A stretch of 5,449 nucleotides of DNA from positions 1-5,449 of the forward strand of contig QMNJ01000107.1 of the NCBI GenBank assembly GCA_003647715.1, in the 5' to 3' direction. Positions 1 to 5,179 of the stretch are shown here, piece after piece. The DNA comes from Candidatus Coatesiibacteriota bacterium (lineage in GTDB: Bacteria > RBG-13-66-14 > B26-G2). The notes below the pieces were generated by a model that worked only from the letters and a program-made list of their open reading frames with translations, was not told the DNA's origin and ran no database searches. The position numbers were made by a program, and so were the translations under genes. Every line of letters begins with the position of its first letter. Positions within the stretch are counted from its first letter, which is position 1.

Positions 1-252
1 GTATCTCCTGACGGGAGATGGATATGTTATTCCAGGGCTTCAGATACTGGGGGTTATGACTTATTTGTGGTTCCATTTTACGGAGGAGAATCAGTCAAGA
101 TAACTAAATGTGGTATTGGTTACTTAAAACTAGATGGAGGTGATTTCTCACCCGATTGGTCTAACAACTATGAGTGGATAGTGTTCTCTGGGATAAGACC
201 AGGTGAGAAGGGAATCTTCAAAGTCAAGGTTCCCGATGAGTTTCTGCCTTAA
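1..252 (+). CDS. C-terminal fragment of a TolB-like (PD40) beta-propeller protein
   Basis: The reading frame is open from base 1 to a TAA at 250-252, giving the last 83 residues of a gene that starts outside the window. Two propeller-blade signatures are visible: SPDGRWICYSR at residues 2-12, followed by a YDLFVVPFYGGE strand pair, and FSPDWS at about residues 46-51, followed by WIVFSG. This is the typical PD40/WD40-like repeat pattern of TolB-type propellers (SPDG, then 'dlyvvp..Gge'). In that family the repeats form a binding platform, often periplasmic or fused to peptidase or receptor domains. The missing N-terminal part would be needed to tell a TolB homologue from a prolyl-oligopeptidase-like or other fusion. 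The last 20 residues are charged and carry no further domain. No clear terminator follows; a promoter for the next gene lies within 50 bases, so this is probably a separate transcription unit. Confidence 0.8.
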   Translation, partial: VSPDGRWICYSRASDTGGYDLFVVPFYGGESVKITKCGIGYLKLDGGDFSPDWSNNYEWIVFSGIRPGEKGIFKVKVPDEFLP

Positions 253-292
253 ATAACACACCTATTATACTTTATAAACACTAATCAAACTG

Positions 293-320
293 TTGAATAG
301 TTATCACCATTTCATATAAT
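293..320 (+). promoter_or_regulatory. Sigma70-type promoter for the nitrilase-M20 operon
   Basis: A -35 box TTGAAT (293-298, four of six consensus bases), a 16-base spacer and a perfect -10 box TATAAT (315-320) lie upstream of the nitrilase gene. The predicted start of transcription is near 327. That gives a leader of about 36 bases that includes the GGAGGT ribosome site at 351-356. The placement is inferred from consensus match only. Confidence 0.55.
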
Positions 321-362
321 CTCTGAATAGCCCATATTAGTTATTTTCAGGGAGGTTTACAA

Positions 363-1160
363 ATGAAGGTCGGCTTCGTCCAGATGGAGATTGAGAGAGG
401 TGAGGTGGAGAAGAATCTGAACAGGGCTGAAGAACTGCTCGCTGGTAAGACCGCAGACCTCATTGTCTTGCCCGAACTGTTCAGCACTGGCTATCTGTTC
501 AGGGACAAAGATGAGGCGATTGAATATGCAGAGGTTGTTGAGGAAGGTGCTACATTTGAGTGGCTCAAGAAGATGGCTGGCACCATTGGTGGCTTTATCG
601 TCGCAGGGGTGATGGAGAAGGAGGATGATAAACTATACAACTCTTCATATCTCATAGGTCCCATAGGTCTATTGGGTCACTACCGCAAGGCGCACCTTTT
701 CGGTAGGGAGAAGATGATATTCACCCCGGGCGACTTAACCATCCACCCCTTCAATATGGGTCCAGCCAAGGTAGGTATGATGATATGCTTTGACTGGATA
801 TTCCCAGAGGTTGCGCGGGTTCTTGCACTGAGGGATGCGCAGATAATTGCTCACCCTGCGAATCTGATACTACCCTACGGGCAGGATGCAATGATAACCC
901 GTTCCATAGAGAACCGTGTCTTCACCATAACTGCCAACAGGGTGGGATGTGAGAAACTGGACGACATAGAGGTTCACTTCACTGGCAGAAGCCAGGTGGT
1001 CTCACCGAAGGGAGAAGTGCTGGTCAAGGCATCTGACGATGGCGAGGAGGTTGCGCTGGTTGATATTGAGCCGGAGGATGCGGAGGATAAGCATGTGACC
1101 CCCGAGAATGACATCTTTAAGGACAGAAGGTCGGATTTATTCCCCAGATTGATTGATTGA
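363..1160 (+). CDS. Nitrilase-superfamily carbon-nitrogen hydrolase (PH0642/PaNit-like)
   Basis: This 265-residue cytoplasmic hydrolase should cleave a nitrile or amide C-N bond through a thioester intermediate. The catalytic triad is intact: Glu38 in LPELFSTGY, Lys109 in YRKAHLF and Cys142 in MMICFDWIFPE. The auxiliary Glu is at 116 in FGREK. Length, triad spacing, the AHPANL segment and the C-terminal NDIFKDRR motif closely match, from memory, the Pyrococcus nitrilases PH0642 and PaNit (triad Glu42, Lys113, Cys146). Those act on small aliphatic dinitriles in vitro. Related branches include omega-amidases and N-carbamoyl-amine amidases, so the substrate is not settled. The ATG is supported by GGAGGT at 351-356 with a 6-base spacer. 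The stop TGA (1158-1160) shares its last base with the ATG of the M20 gene, indicating an operon with translational coupling. The gene looks somewhat richer in G+C than the minus-strand genes. Confidence 0.93.
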   Translation: MKVGFVQMEIERGEVEKNLNRAEELLAGKTADLIVLPELFSTGYLFRDKDEAIEYAEVVEEGATFEWLKKMAGTIGGFIVAGVMEKEDDKLYNSSYLIGPIGLLGHYRKAHLFGREKMIFTPGDLTIHPFNMGPAKVGMMICFDWIFPEVARVLALRDAQIIAHPANLILPYGQDAMITRSIENRVFTITANRVGCEKLDDIEVHFTGRSQVVSPKGEVLVKASDDGEEVALVDIEPEDAEDKHVTPENDIFKDRRSDLFPRLID

Positions 1161-1162
1161 TG
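1147..1162 (+). repeat. GATT tetranucleotide run at the nitrilase stop / M20 start
   Basis: Three GATT units (1147-1158) followed by GATG form the junction of the two genes and contain both the stop TGA and the start ATG. Adding one unit would keep the nitrilase stop in place but move the ATG 4 bases downstream. Losing one would extend the nitrilase by a single residue. Three units are few for a slippage locus, so this may be chance. Confidence 0.5.
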
Positions 1163-2389
1163 GATAAGATAGTAGGAGACATAAAGAGAAGAGTGGCGAA
1201 ATACAGGGACTTTTTGCTTGATGTCCTTGGCATTCTAATATCAATTCCCACTGTCAATCCTCCCGGCAACTCATATAGAGACGCAGTTGAGGCGCTTGAA
1301 CCTATAATGAAAGAGGCGGGGCTTATGACTGAGATTATACAGGCGCCAAAGGGTGAGGGAGGGCTTCCTGAGAACGCACCACCAAGATACTCAATCATTG
1401 GCGAGAGGTTGATAGATGATAGACCCATAGTTCACCTCAACGGGCATTTTGATGTGGTTCCTATAACCGGGGGGTGGACTAAAGAGCCATTCAAGATGTT
1501 AGTAGAGGGCGATAGAGTATATGGTCGTGGTTCTGCAGATATGAAGGGTTTGGTGGCATCAATGCTGGTTGCTGTCAGAGTGATAGACGATATGGGTTTA
1601 GATGTTGCTATTCAGACATCGTTTGTATGTGATGAGGAGACGGGCGGAGAGGCGGGAGCGGGCTATCTCGCCAAGCGTGGTTTACTAAAGGGTGATATAG
1701 GAGTAGTTGAGGGTGTTCATTCACCCGTTATAACTATTGCAAATAAAGGTCTGATATGGCACAAGGTAGTGGTAACAGGCAAGGCGGCACATTCAAGCAG
1801 ACCCCATCTTGGTCTCAATGCATTCAGGGGAGCAGTGCGTGCGGCTTCATCATTATTTGACCTTGAGGAAGAACTTGCTAAGAGGAGAACAGAGATGGAA
1901 GTTTCAGATGACGCACATAGATATATAACAATGAATATTGGCGGTGTATGTGATGGTGGAACGAAGCCGAATACTATATGCGATAGGTTCTCATTCACAG
2001 TAGATACGAGGGTGATACCAGAAATGTGCCTCTCTGAGATAGACAAACTTATAAGGGAGAGAGTATATAAGGCACTCACTGGAACTCATTATGGTTATAA
2101 CATTGAACTTATACAGAAGGTTAAAACTGCTGTAGGGCTTTCCAACGATAGAATGAAGGAGTTGGTCGGAATGGCTTTCTCTGATGTAGTGGGGATTAAG
2201 CCGAGGTTCGTTCTTGCACCTTTCTTCTCTGATATGAGGTATCTTGTATCAGCAGGAATTCCAACGATTGGGATTGGCTGTGAAAGCGGTCTTATTCACG
2301 GTGATGACGAGTGGGTGAGTTTGGAGGGGCTTACTGAGATGTCATCGGTAATGGTCAATATAGCGAGACATATTTCTAAATCTTGCTAA
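1160..2389 (+). CDS. M20-family metallopeptidase / deacylase (ArgE-DapE-like)
   Basis: This 409-residue protein belongs to the ArgE/DapE/carboxypeptidase G2 family of dizinc hydrolases, which remove acyl groups or C-terminal residues from amino-acid derivatives. All expected metal and catalytic positions are visible: His96 and Asp98 in GHFDVVP, bridging Asp127 in GRGSADMKG, the general base Glu159 and ligand Glu160 in CDEETGG, Glu184 in VVEGVHS, and His380 in LIHGDDEW. The inserted lid/dimerisation domain spans about residues 200-305, with His211 in AAHSSRP and the PN pair at about 270-271. Motifs alone do not separate N-acetylornithine deacetylase, succinyl-diaminopimelate desuccinylase, aminoacylase or dipeptidase. 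No arg or dap genes are adjacent. ATG at 1160 is chosen over TTG at 1157 because it overlaps the upstream stop by one base. No Shine-Dalgarno site precedes it, so translation probably depends on coupling from the nitrilase. The order suggests paired use of related C-N substrates. Confidence 0.92.
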   Translation: MDKIVGDIKRRVAKYRDFLLDVLGILISIPTVNPPGNSYRDAVEALEPIMKEAGLMTEIIQAPKGEGGLPENAPPRYSIIGERLIDDRPIVHLNGHFDVVPITGGWTKEPFKMLVEGDRVYGRGSADMKGLVASMLVAVRVIDDMGLDVAIQTSFVCDEETGGEAGAGYLAKRGLLKGDIGVVEGVHSPVITIANKGLIWHKVVVTGKAAHSSRPHLGLNAFRGAVRAASSLFDLEEELAKRRTEMEVSDDAHRYITMNIGGVCDGGTKPNTICDRFSFTVDTRVIPEMCLSEIDKLIRERVYKALTGTHYGYNIELIQKVKTAVGLSNDRMKELVGMAFSDVVGIKPRFVLAPFFSDMRYLVSAGIPTIGIGCESGLIHGDDEWVSLEGLTEMSSVMVNIARHISKSC

Positions 2390-2458
2390 CCTTAACAACT
2401 CTCTCGGTAAAAATACAATAATTAAGGTAATTACCTGTTGGCTCCTAACCGAAGCCAA
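2389..2458. other. Convergent intergenic region with nested dyads
   Basis: The 83 bases between the convergent M20 and FmdB-type genes hold three dyads: ACCTTAA/TTAAGGT (2389-2395 and 2422-2428, 26-base loop), the 12-base palindrome AGGTAATTACCT (2425-2436), and a hairpin TTGGCT/AGCCAA (2438-2443 and 2453-2458, 9-base loop). None is followed directly by a T-run, so none is a textbook intrinsic terminator. Read on the minus strand, a TATTTTT stretch does follow about 25 bases after the last hairpin. A weak bidirectional terminator is possible. Confidence 0.3.
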
Positions 2459-2472
2459 GAATATTAGACAGC

Positions 2473-2664
2473 TCAGGTGAATGTGCTTGTTCCACAGGTT
2501 GTGCAACTACATTCTGATTTACCACTCTTGAGGAGTGTAGATATAATGCGTCTCGCACTACCACCACACTTCGGACACTTAACACTAACCTCCTTACCAC
2601 CCACAGAAGTAAGTTTTTCAAACCTCTCTCCACATTCATCACACTTATATTCATAAACAGGCAT
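2473..2664 (-). CDS. FmdB-family zinc-ribbon protein
   Basis: This 63-residue protein opens with MPVYEYKCDECGERFEKL, the hallmark of the FmdB putative regulatory family. Two CxxC knuckles (Cys8/Cys11 and Cys30/Cys33) should bind one zinc ion. A Ser/Lys-rich tail ends in CSCTTC (Cys52, Cys54, Cys57), resembling the Cys/Gly-rich tails common in this family. The family is named from a gene near a methylotroph formamidase/amidase locus and has no firmly proven biochemical role; a regulatory or assembly role is only suspected. The ATG is supported by GAGGTGG on the minus strand (2671-2677) with a 6-base spacer. The gene has its own strong-looking promoter and lies 117 bases downstream of the membrane-protein gene on the same strand, so it may also receive read-through. 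Its nearness to an amidase-superfamily gene may be coincidence, because the two are convergent. Confidence 0.9.
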   Translation of the reverse strand: MPVYEYKCDECGERFEKLTSVGGKEVSVKCPKCGGSARRIISTLLKSGKSECSCTTCGTSTFT

Positions 2665-2689
2665 AATTGACCACCTCTTGATTTTTTTA

Positions 2690-2718
2690 ATTATATATTA
2701 AATGAGACATAATTACAA
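2690..2718 (-). promoter_or_regulatory. Sigma70-type promoter for the FmdB-type gene
   Basis: On the minus strand, TTGTAA (2718-2713), a 17-base spacer and a perfect TATAAT (2695-2690) precede the zinc-ribbon gene. The predicted transcription start is near 2683. This gives a leader of about 19 bases with the GAGGTGG ribosome site in it. Spacing and -10 are ideal; the -35 matches four of six bases. A dyad overlaps the -35 box. Confidence 0.65.
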
Positions 2719-2729
2719 TAGTTTGTAAT
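2712..2729. promoter_or_regulatory. Inverted repeat over the FmdB promoter -35 (possible operator)
   Basis: ATTACAA (2712-2718) and TTGTAAT (2723-2729) form a perfect 7-base inverted repeat with a 4-base centre. One arm contains the -35 hexamer of the zinc-ribbon promoter. That placement suits a repressor site. It also lies downstream of the membrane-protein stop, but no T-run follows on that strand, so a terminator is unlikely. AT-rich dyads can arise by chance. Confidence 0.4.
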
Positions 2730-2781
2730 ATAAATGCTCTGGTGATTTTGAGACAGAAATGCCAGTTATACAATCAAATAT

Positions 2782-3216
2782 CTACTTCTTTGGCTCAGCG
2801 GGTTTTAAGAATTGTTTTATGAAGTTAATCACTTCTTCTCTATTGTCCCTGCGGAACTGGAGGGAGAAACCCCTGAACGGGTCAAGGCGTGATGGGTATG
2901 AGAAGGTAGAGAGACAAACGCCGTGTTTATCGCAGTAGTATGAATGGAAGTAGTCCCATGGCTTAAACCTTTCGGTTAATATGCCCTTTATGGTCACCCC
3001 GCTTTCTGTAAGTTTGTATTTAGTGGGGAAGAAGTATGACGACAAACTAACAACAAGAATCAACATTGACAGGAATGCCAGAAATGCGCTTTCAAAGGTA
3101 AAATAAACACCGGCTGAAATGGCGATGAAGAAAAGGATTAAGAGAATTGTGGTTTTAACCCTGTATCTCGCAGGATGGCTTATCCACTCTAATTTCTTCT
3201 CCTTCTTCTCATCCAC
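2782..3216 (-). CDS. Small two-helix membrane protein with PH-like C-terminal domain
   Basis: This 144-residue protein has a Lys-rich N-terminus (DEKKEKK), an aromatic/basic stretch WISHPARYR at 11-19, then two hydrophobic helices at about 22-40 and 43-61 joined by a tight turn. A soluble tail follows (about 64-137) with alternating strands and a final helix (NREEVINFIKQFL). The layout, two helices then 'YKLTESGVTIKG...FKPWDYF', recalls bacterial PH-like proteins of the YcxB/YdbT type, but family membership is inferred. Positive residues put both ends in the cytoplasm. The start is GTG at 3216, six bases after the stop of the helicase-associated gene. Two GAGG-type ribosome sites (3227-3231 and 3220-3224) lie across the end of the upstream gene, so the pair is almost certainly cotranscribed and perhaps coupled. 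Function is unknown; a membrane anchor or sensor for the upstream gene's product is speculation. Confidence 0.8.
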   Translation of the reverse strand: MDEKKEKKLEWISHPARYRVKTTILLILFFIAISAGVYFTFESAFLAFLSMLILVVSLSSYFFPTKYKLTESGVTIKGILTERFKPWDYFHSYYCDKHGVCLSTFSYPSRLDPFRGFSLQFRRDNREEVINFIKQFLKPAEPKK

Positions 3217-3222
3217 TTTTCC

Positions 3223-5010
3223 TCAGTCCTCAAAACTTACATACATTATTTCATCAATAAGAACCTCTGTGTTATGTTTAGTCCCTCTTTTCCTTACTCT
3301 TGCGTATCTTCTGCCCTCTTTCTCAGTGATACCTCTGGGCGTAACATAGCCCCTCCATATAGTGTCATTGTTCTTGTATATCATATAGACCTCTCTTCCC
3401 AGATGAGCACAGTTTTCAAGAGCCAGGGAGATATTGTTGGTAGATAGTTCCTGTTGGGACAGTTGTTCAATTAGTGTATCATCTTCGTGGAGGGGTTTAG
3501 GCATGAAACCCATTCTGGTAAGAACACTGAAAGTCCTATCATAAGCGCCATCCTTCAGTATGAGAACTGGTCCTCTAACCACCTCCTTTACATATTGTCT
3601 TAATTGTTTATTTGATAAAATTTCATCGGCAACTTCATCACTATCCACTGCTATAAAGATACCCTTCTTGAACGACGCCTTCTTATACAGATTATACCAG
3701 TTCACAAGCGAATACTCTATGTTCTGTGGGAGGGGCTTGGAGGAGTTATCCTTCAGAATGTTTATAATCCCCTCGCTGGTATATCCGGCCTTGAAACCTT
3801 GGTATGCCGACTGTCTGGTGAGTTTGAATGTTATGGTCTCCTTCAATGAAACAAGTTCAAGGAAGGTCTCAAGTGTCGCCCTCAGAGAAAGCTCAACATC
3901 TTTAGATGCGATGATATTGAAATCGGGGAGAATATATAATTCGTTATTCACCTGGGGTATAAACTCCATACCTTTCAGTAGTGCTAATCCAATATCAGAT
4001 ATGCCCAGGGCACCATCACCTCTGTCTCTCTCAACCAGTTTCAGAATTCCGAACAGAGTGAGCGTTGCAATTGTCTCCCTGATATCCTTAGCACTCACAC
4101 TTGTCTCAATCTTCCTGACCGTTTTTATAACCAATTCAACGAAATCATTATACTTGAATATACTTGAACTCTTATATTGAGACATGGCAACTACGAATGC
4201 AATGGTAAGGGCTTTTACGATATTATTAGGCGGGTTGAACTCAAAGAAATAGAATCTGGCAATTGAGTTAAGAAATTCTAAATATCGCTCTCTACTCCAG
4301 TTGGTTATGTTGACATCGGTTGAGATGGTTTTCTTCCCGGCAAGAGCAATCAGACCCTTAACCTTTAGATACTCAAGAATGAACTGTATTCTCTTATCTG
4401 GCTCCATAATATCCGATGGAATCTGATGTGAACTCAACTCCAAAAGGTTTGATAGTTTATCAACTGAATTTGAGAATGCATTACCCGCCTTGGTCATTCT
4501 TATCTTTCCTGACCTTGCCTGGGAGAATACGGTAAAGACATCCCTCAACATTGCGAAGCCGTGGTTAATCTCTTTTCCACCACTCTCATTGAGCGAAATA
4601 CACTCAAGGTCAACGCTGACTACTCCATCTATTGAACTTACTATCTCACGCGGCATAAAATACTGCTTTGCCTTTCCCATATAGAAGATAAGACCCCTGT
4701 CTCTTAATGAATTGATTAGACCTGACATCTTTCTCCTCACCGTGGAAAGCAGGTCTGGTGCGTATGATTGCATATAGAAGAAGATTTTAAGGGCAGTCAT
4801 CTCCTCCTGAGGAAGAGATGAGATATATTTTTTTACGAATTTAGAATCCAACAATTTATTTGGGATGCTATTTATAAGTCGTGCTCTGCTCTTTAAGGAG
4901 CCACTACTACCAAGCATCTTTGATATAGTGTGTAGGTCATCCAAACTAACTTCTTTGAGAAGGTAAGAGAGCTCAGGAACTTTTGATGAACCAAACAGTA
5001 GTTTAGACAT
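3223..5010 (-). CDS. Helicase-associated (XPB/Ssl2 N-terminal-like) domain protein, WYL-like C-terminus
   Basis: This 595-residue protein has no Walker A or DEAD/DEAH motif and so is not itself a helicase. Residues about 355-480 match the pattern of the XPB/Ssl2 N-terminal 'helicase-associated' domain (Helicase_C_3 type): ELYILPDFNIIAS, then FKLTRQSAYQGFKAGYTSEGI and a SSKPLPQNIEYSLVNWY segment. The first 350 residues look mostly helical, with likely winged-helix pieces (leucine-rich segments at 95-120, 205-230 and 305-345). Residues about 530-593 (VYMIYKNNDTIWRGYVTPRG, then YARVRKRG and LIDEIMYV) resemble a WYL-type SH3-like fold, as in the longer actinobacterial relatives. Those are often discussed with XPB-like repair helicases, but no such helicase lies here. 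ATG at 5010 is preceded in frame by a stop three codons upstream, which rules out extension. There is no Shine-Dalgarno site. A role in nucleic-acid binding, repair or transcription is inferred. Confidence 0.85.
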   Translation of the reverse strand: MSKLLFGSSKVPELSYLLKEVSLDDLHTISKMLGSSGSLKSRARLINSIPNKLLDSKFVKKYISSLPQEEMTALKIFFYMQSYAPDLLSTVRRKMSGLINSLRDRGLIFYMGKAKQYFMPREIVSSIDGVVSVDLECISLNESGGKEINHGFAMLRDVFTVFSQARSGKIRMTKAGNAFSNSVDKLSNLLELSSHQIPSDIMEPDKRIQFILEYLKVKGLIALAGKKTISTDVNITNWSRERYLEFLNSIARFYFFEFNPPNNIVKALTIAFVVAMSQYKSSSIFKYNDFVELVIKTVRKIETSVSAKDIRETIATLTLFGILKLVERDRGDGALGISDIGLALLKGMEFIPQVNNELYILPDFNIIASKDVELSLRATLETFLELVSLKETITFKLTRQSAYQGFKAGYTSEGIINILKDNSSKPLPQNIEYSLVNWYNLYKKASFKKGIFIAVDSDEVADEILSNKQLRQYVKEVVRGPVLILKDGAYDRTFSVLTRMGFMPKPLHEDDTLIEQLSQQELSTNNISLALENCAHLGREVYMIYKNNDTIWRGYVTPRGITEKEGRRYARVRKRGTKHNTEVLIDEIMYVSFED

Positions 5011-5013
5011 ATA

Positions 5014-5028
5014 ATGTTATTTTAACAT
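5014..5028. promoter_or_regulatory. Inverted repeat just upstream of the helicase-associated gene
   Basis: ATGTTA (5014-5019) and TAACAT (5023-5028) form a perfect 6-base inverted repeat around TTT. It lies 3 to 18 bases ahead of the minus-strand ATG and covers the predicted -10 element. A similar half-site (ATGTTAT, 5104-5110) overlaps the divergent divIVA promoter. It may be an operator, but the region is AT-rich. Confidence 0.35.
5019..5027 (-). promoter_or_regulatory. Extended -10 promoter, probably leaderless, for the helicase-associated gene
   Basis: Read on the minus strand, TGTTAAAAT (5027-5019) is an extended -10 (TGn plus TAAAAT, five of six bases). No good -35 lies upstream. Its 3' end is 8 bases from the ATG at 5010, so transcription would start at or within about two bases of the start codon. 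That agrees with the missing Shine-Dalgarno site. An alternative -10, TATAAA, lies at 5063-5058 and would give a leader of about 40 bases without a ribosome site. Confidence 0.4.
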
Positions 5029-5104
5029 ATCTTCGGCATTTTTAATTACAATCATTATTTATAGTTTTATGTAGAATGTAATGTATAACTTCAAGGAATT
5101 ACTA

Positions 5105-5113
5105 TGTTATACT
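5105..5113 (+). promoter_or_regulatory. Extended -10 promoter for divIVA
   Basis: TGTTATACT is an extended -10 (TGn plus TATACT, five of six bases) with no clear -35. It would start transcription near 5120, giving a leader of about 60 bases with AAGGTG at 5166-5171 as ribosome site. Confidence 0.4.
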
Positions 5114-5132
5114 ATCAGAAAACCTCTTTTGA

Positions 5133-5161
5133 TTGACAGTAAAAGTGTATTTTATTAATAT
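5133..5161 (+). promoter_or_regulatory. Alternative proximal promoter for divIVA
   Basis: A perfect TTGACA (5133-5138) sits 17 bases before TAATAT (5156-5161, four of six). The predicted start near 5168 would fall inside the ribosome site and leave a leader of only about 12 bases. The site is therefore weaker in context than its -35 suggests. Confidence 0.3.
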
Positions 5162-5179
5162 TCCGAAGGTGTTTTGCTT

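Noticed and set aside
1117..1428. Minus-strand open frame across the nitrilase-M20 junction
   Set aside because: It is antisense to two strong genes, has low-complexity Ser/Pro/Ile content and no ribosome site.
1717..2079. Minus-strand open frame inside the M20 gene
   Set aside because: It is antisense to the conserved M20 lid domain; its composition is a reverse-frame artefact.
2445..2654. Second minus-strand frame overlapping the zinc-ribbon gene
   Set aside because: The overlapping frame encodes the clear FmdB signature with CxxC knuckles and a ribosome site; this one has neither.
2712..2729. Dyad as a terminator of the membrane-protein operon
   Set aside because: The stem is AT-rich and no T-run follows on the minus strand; overlap with a -35 box suggests an operator instead.
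2703..2755. Direct repeat TGAGACA at 2703-2709 and 2749-2755
   Set aside because: A 7-base repeat 46 bases apart in an AT-rich spacer is expected by chance, and no third copy was seen.
3119..3349. Plus-strand hydrophobic open frame over the membrane-protein start
   Set aside because: Its hydrophobicity mirrors the AT-rich helix-coding strand opposite; no ribosome site or conservation is visible.
3560..4180. Long plus-strand open frame (206 codons) opposite the helicase-associated gene
   Set aside because: It is a shadow of the real gene: Ser/Leu-rich translation, no ribosome site, no recognisable domain, and it lies wholly inside a well-supported coding region.
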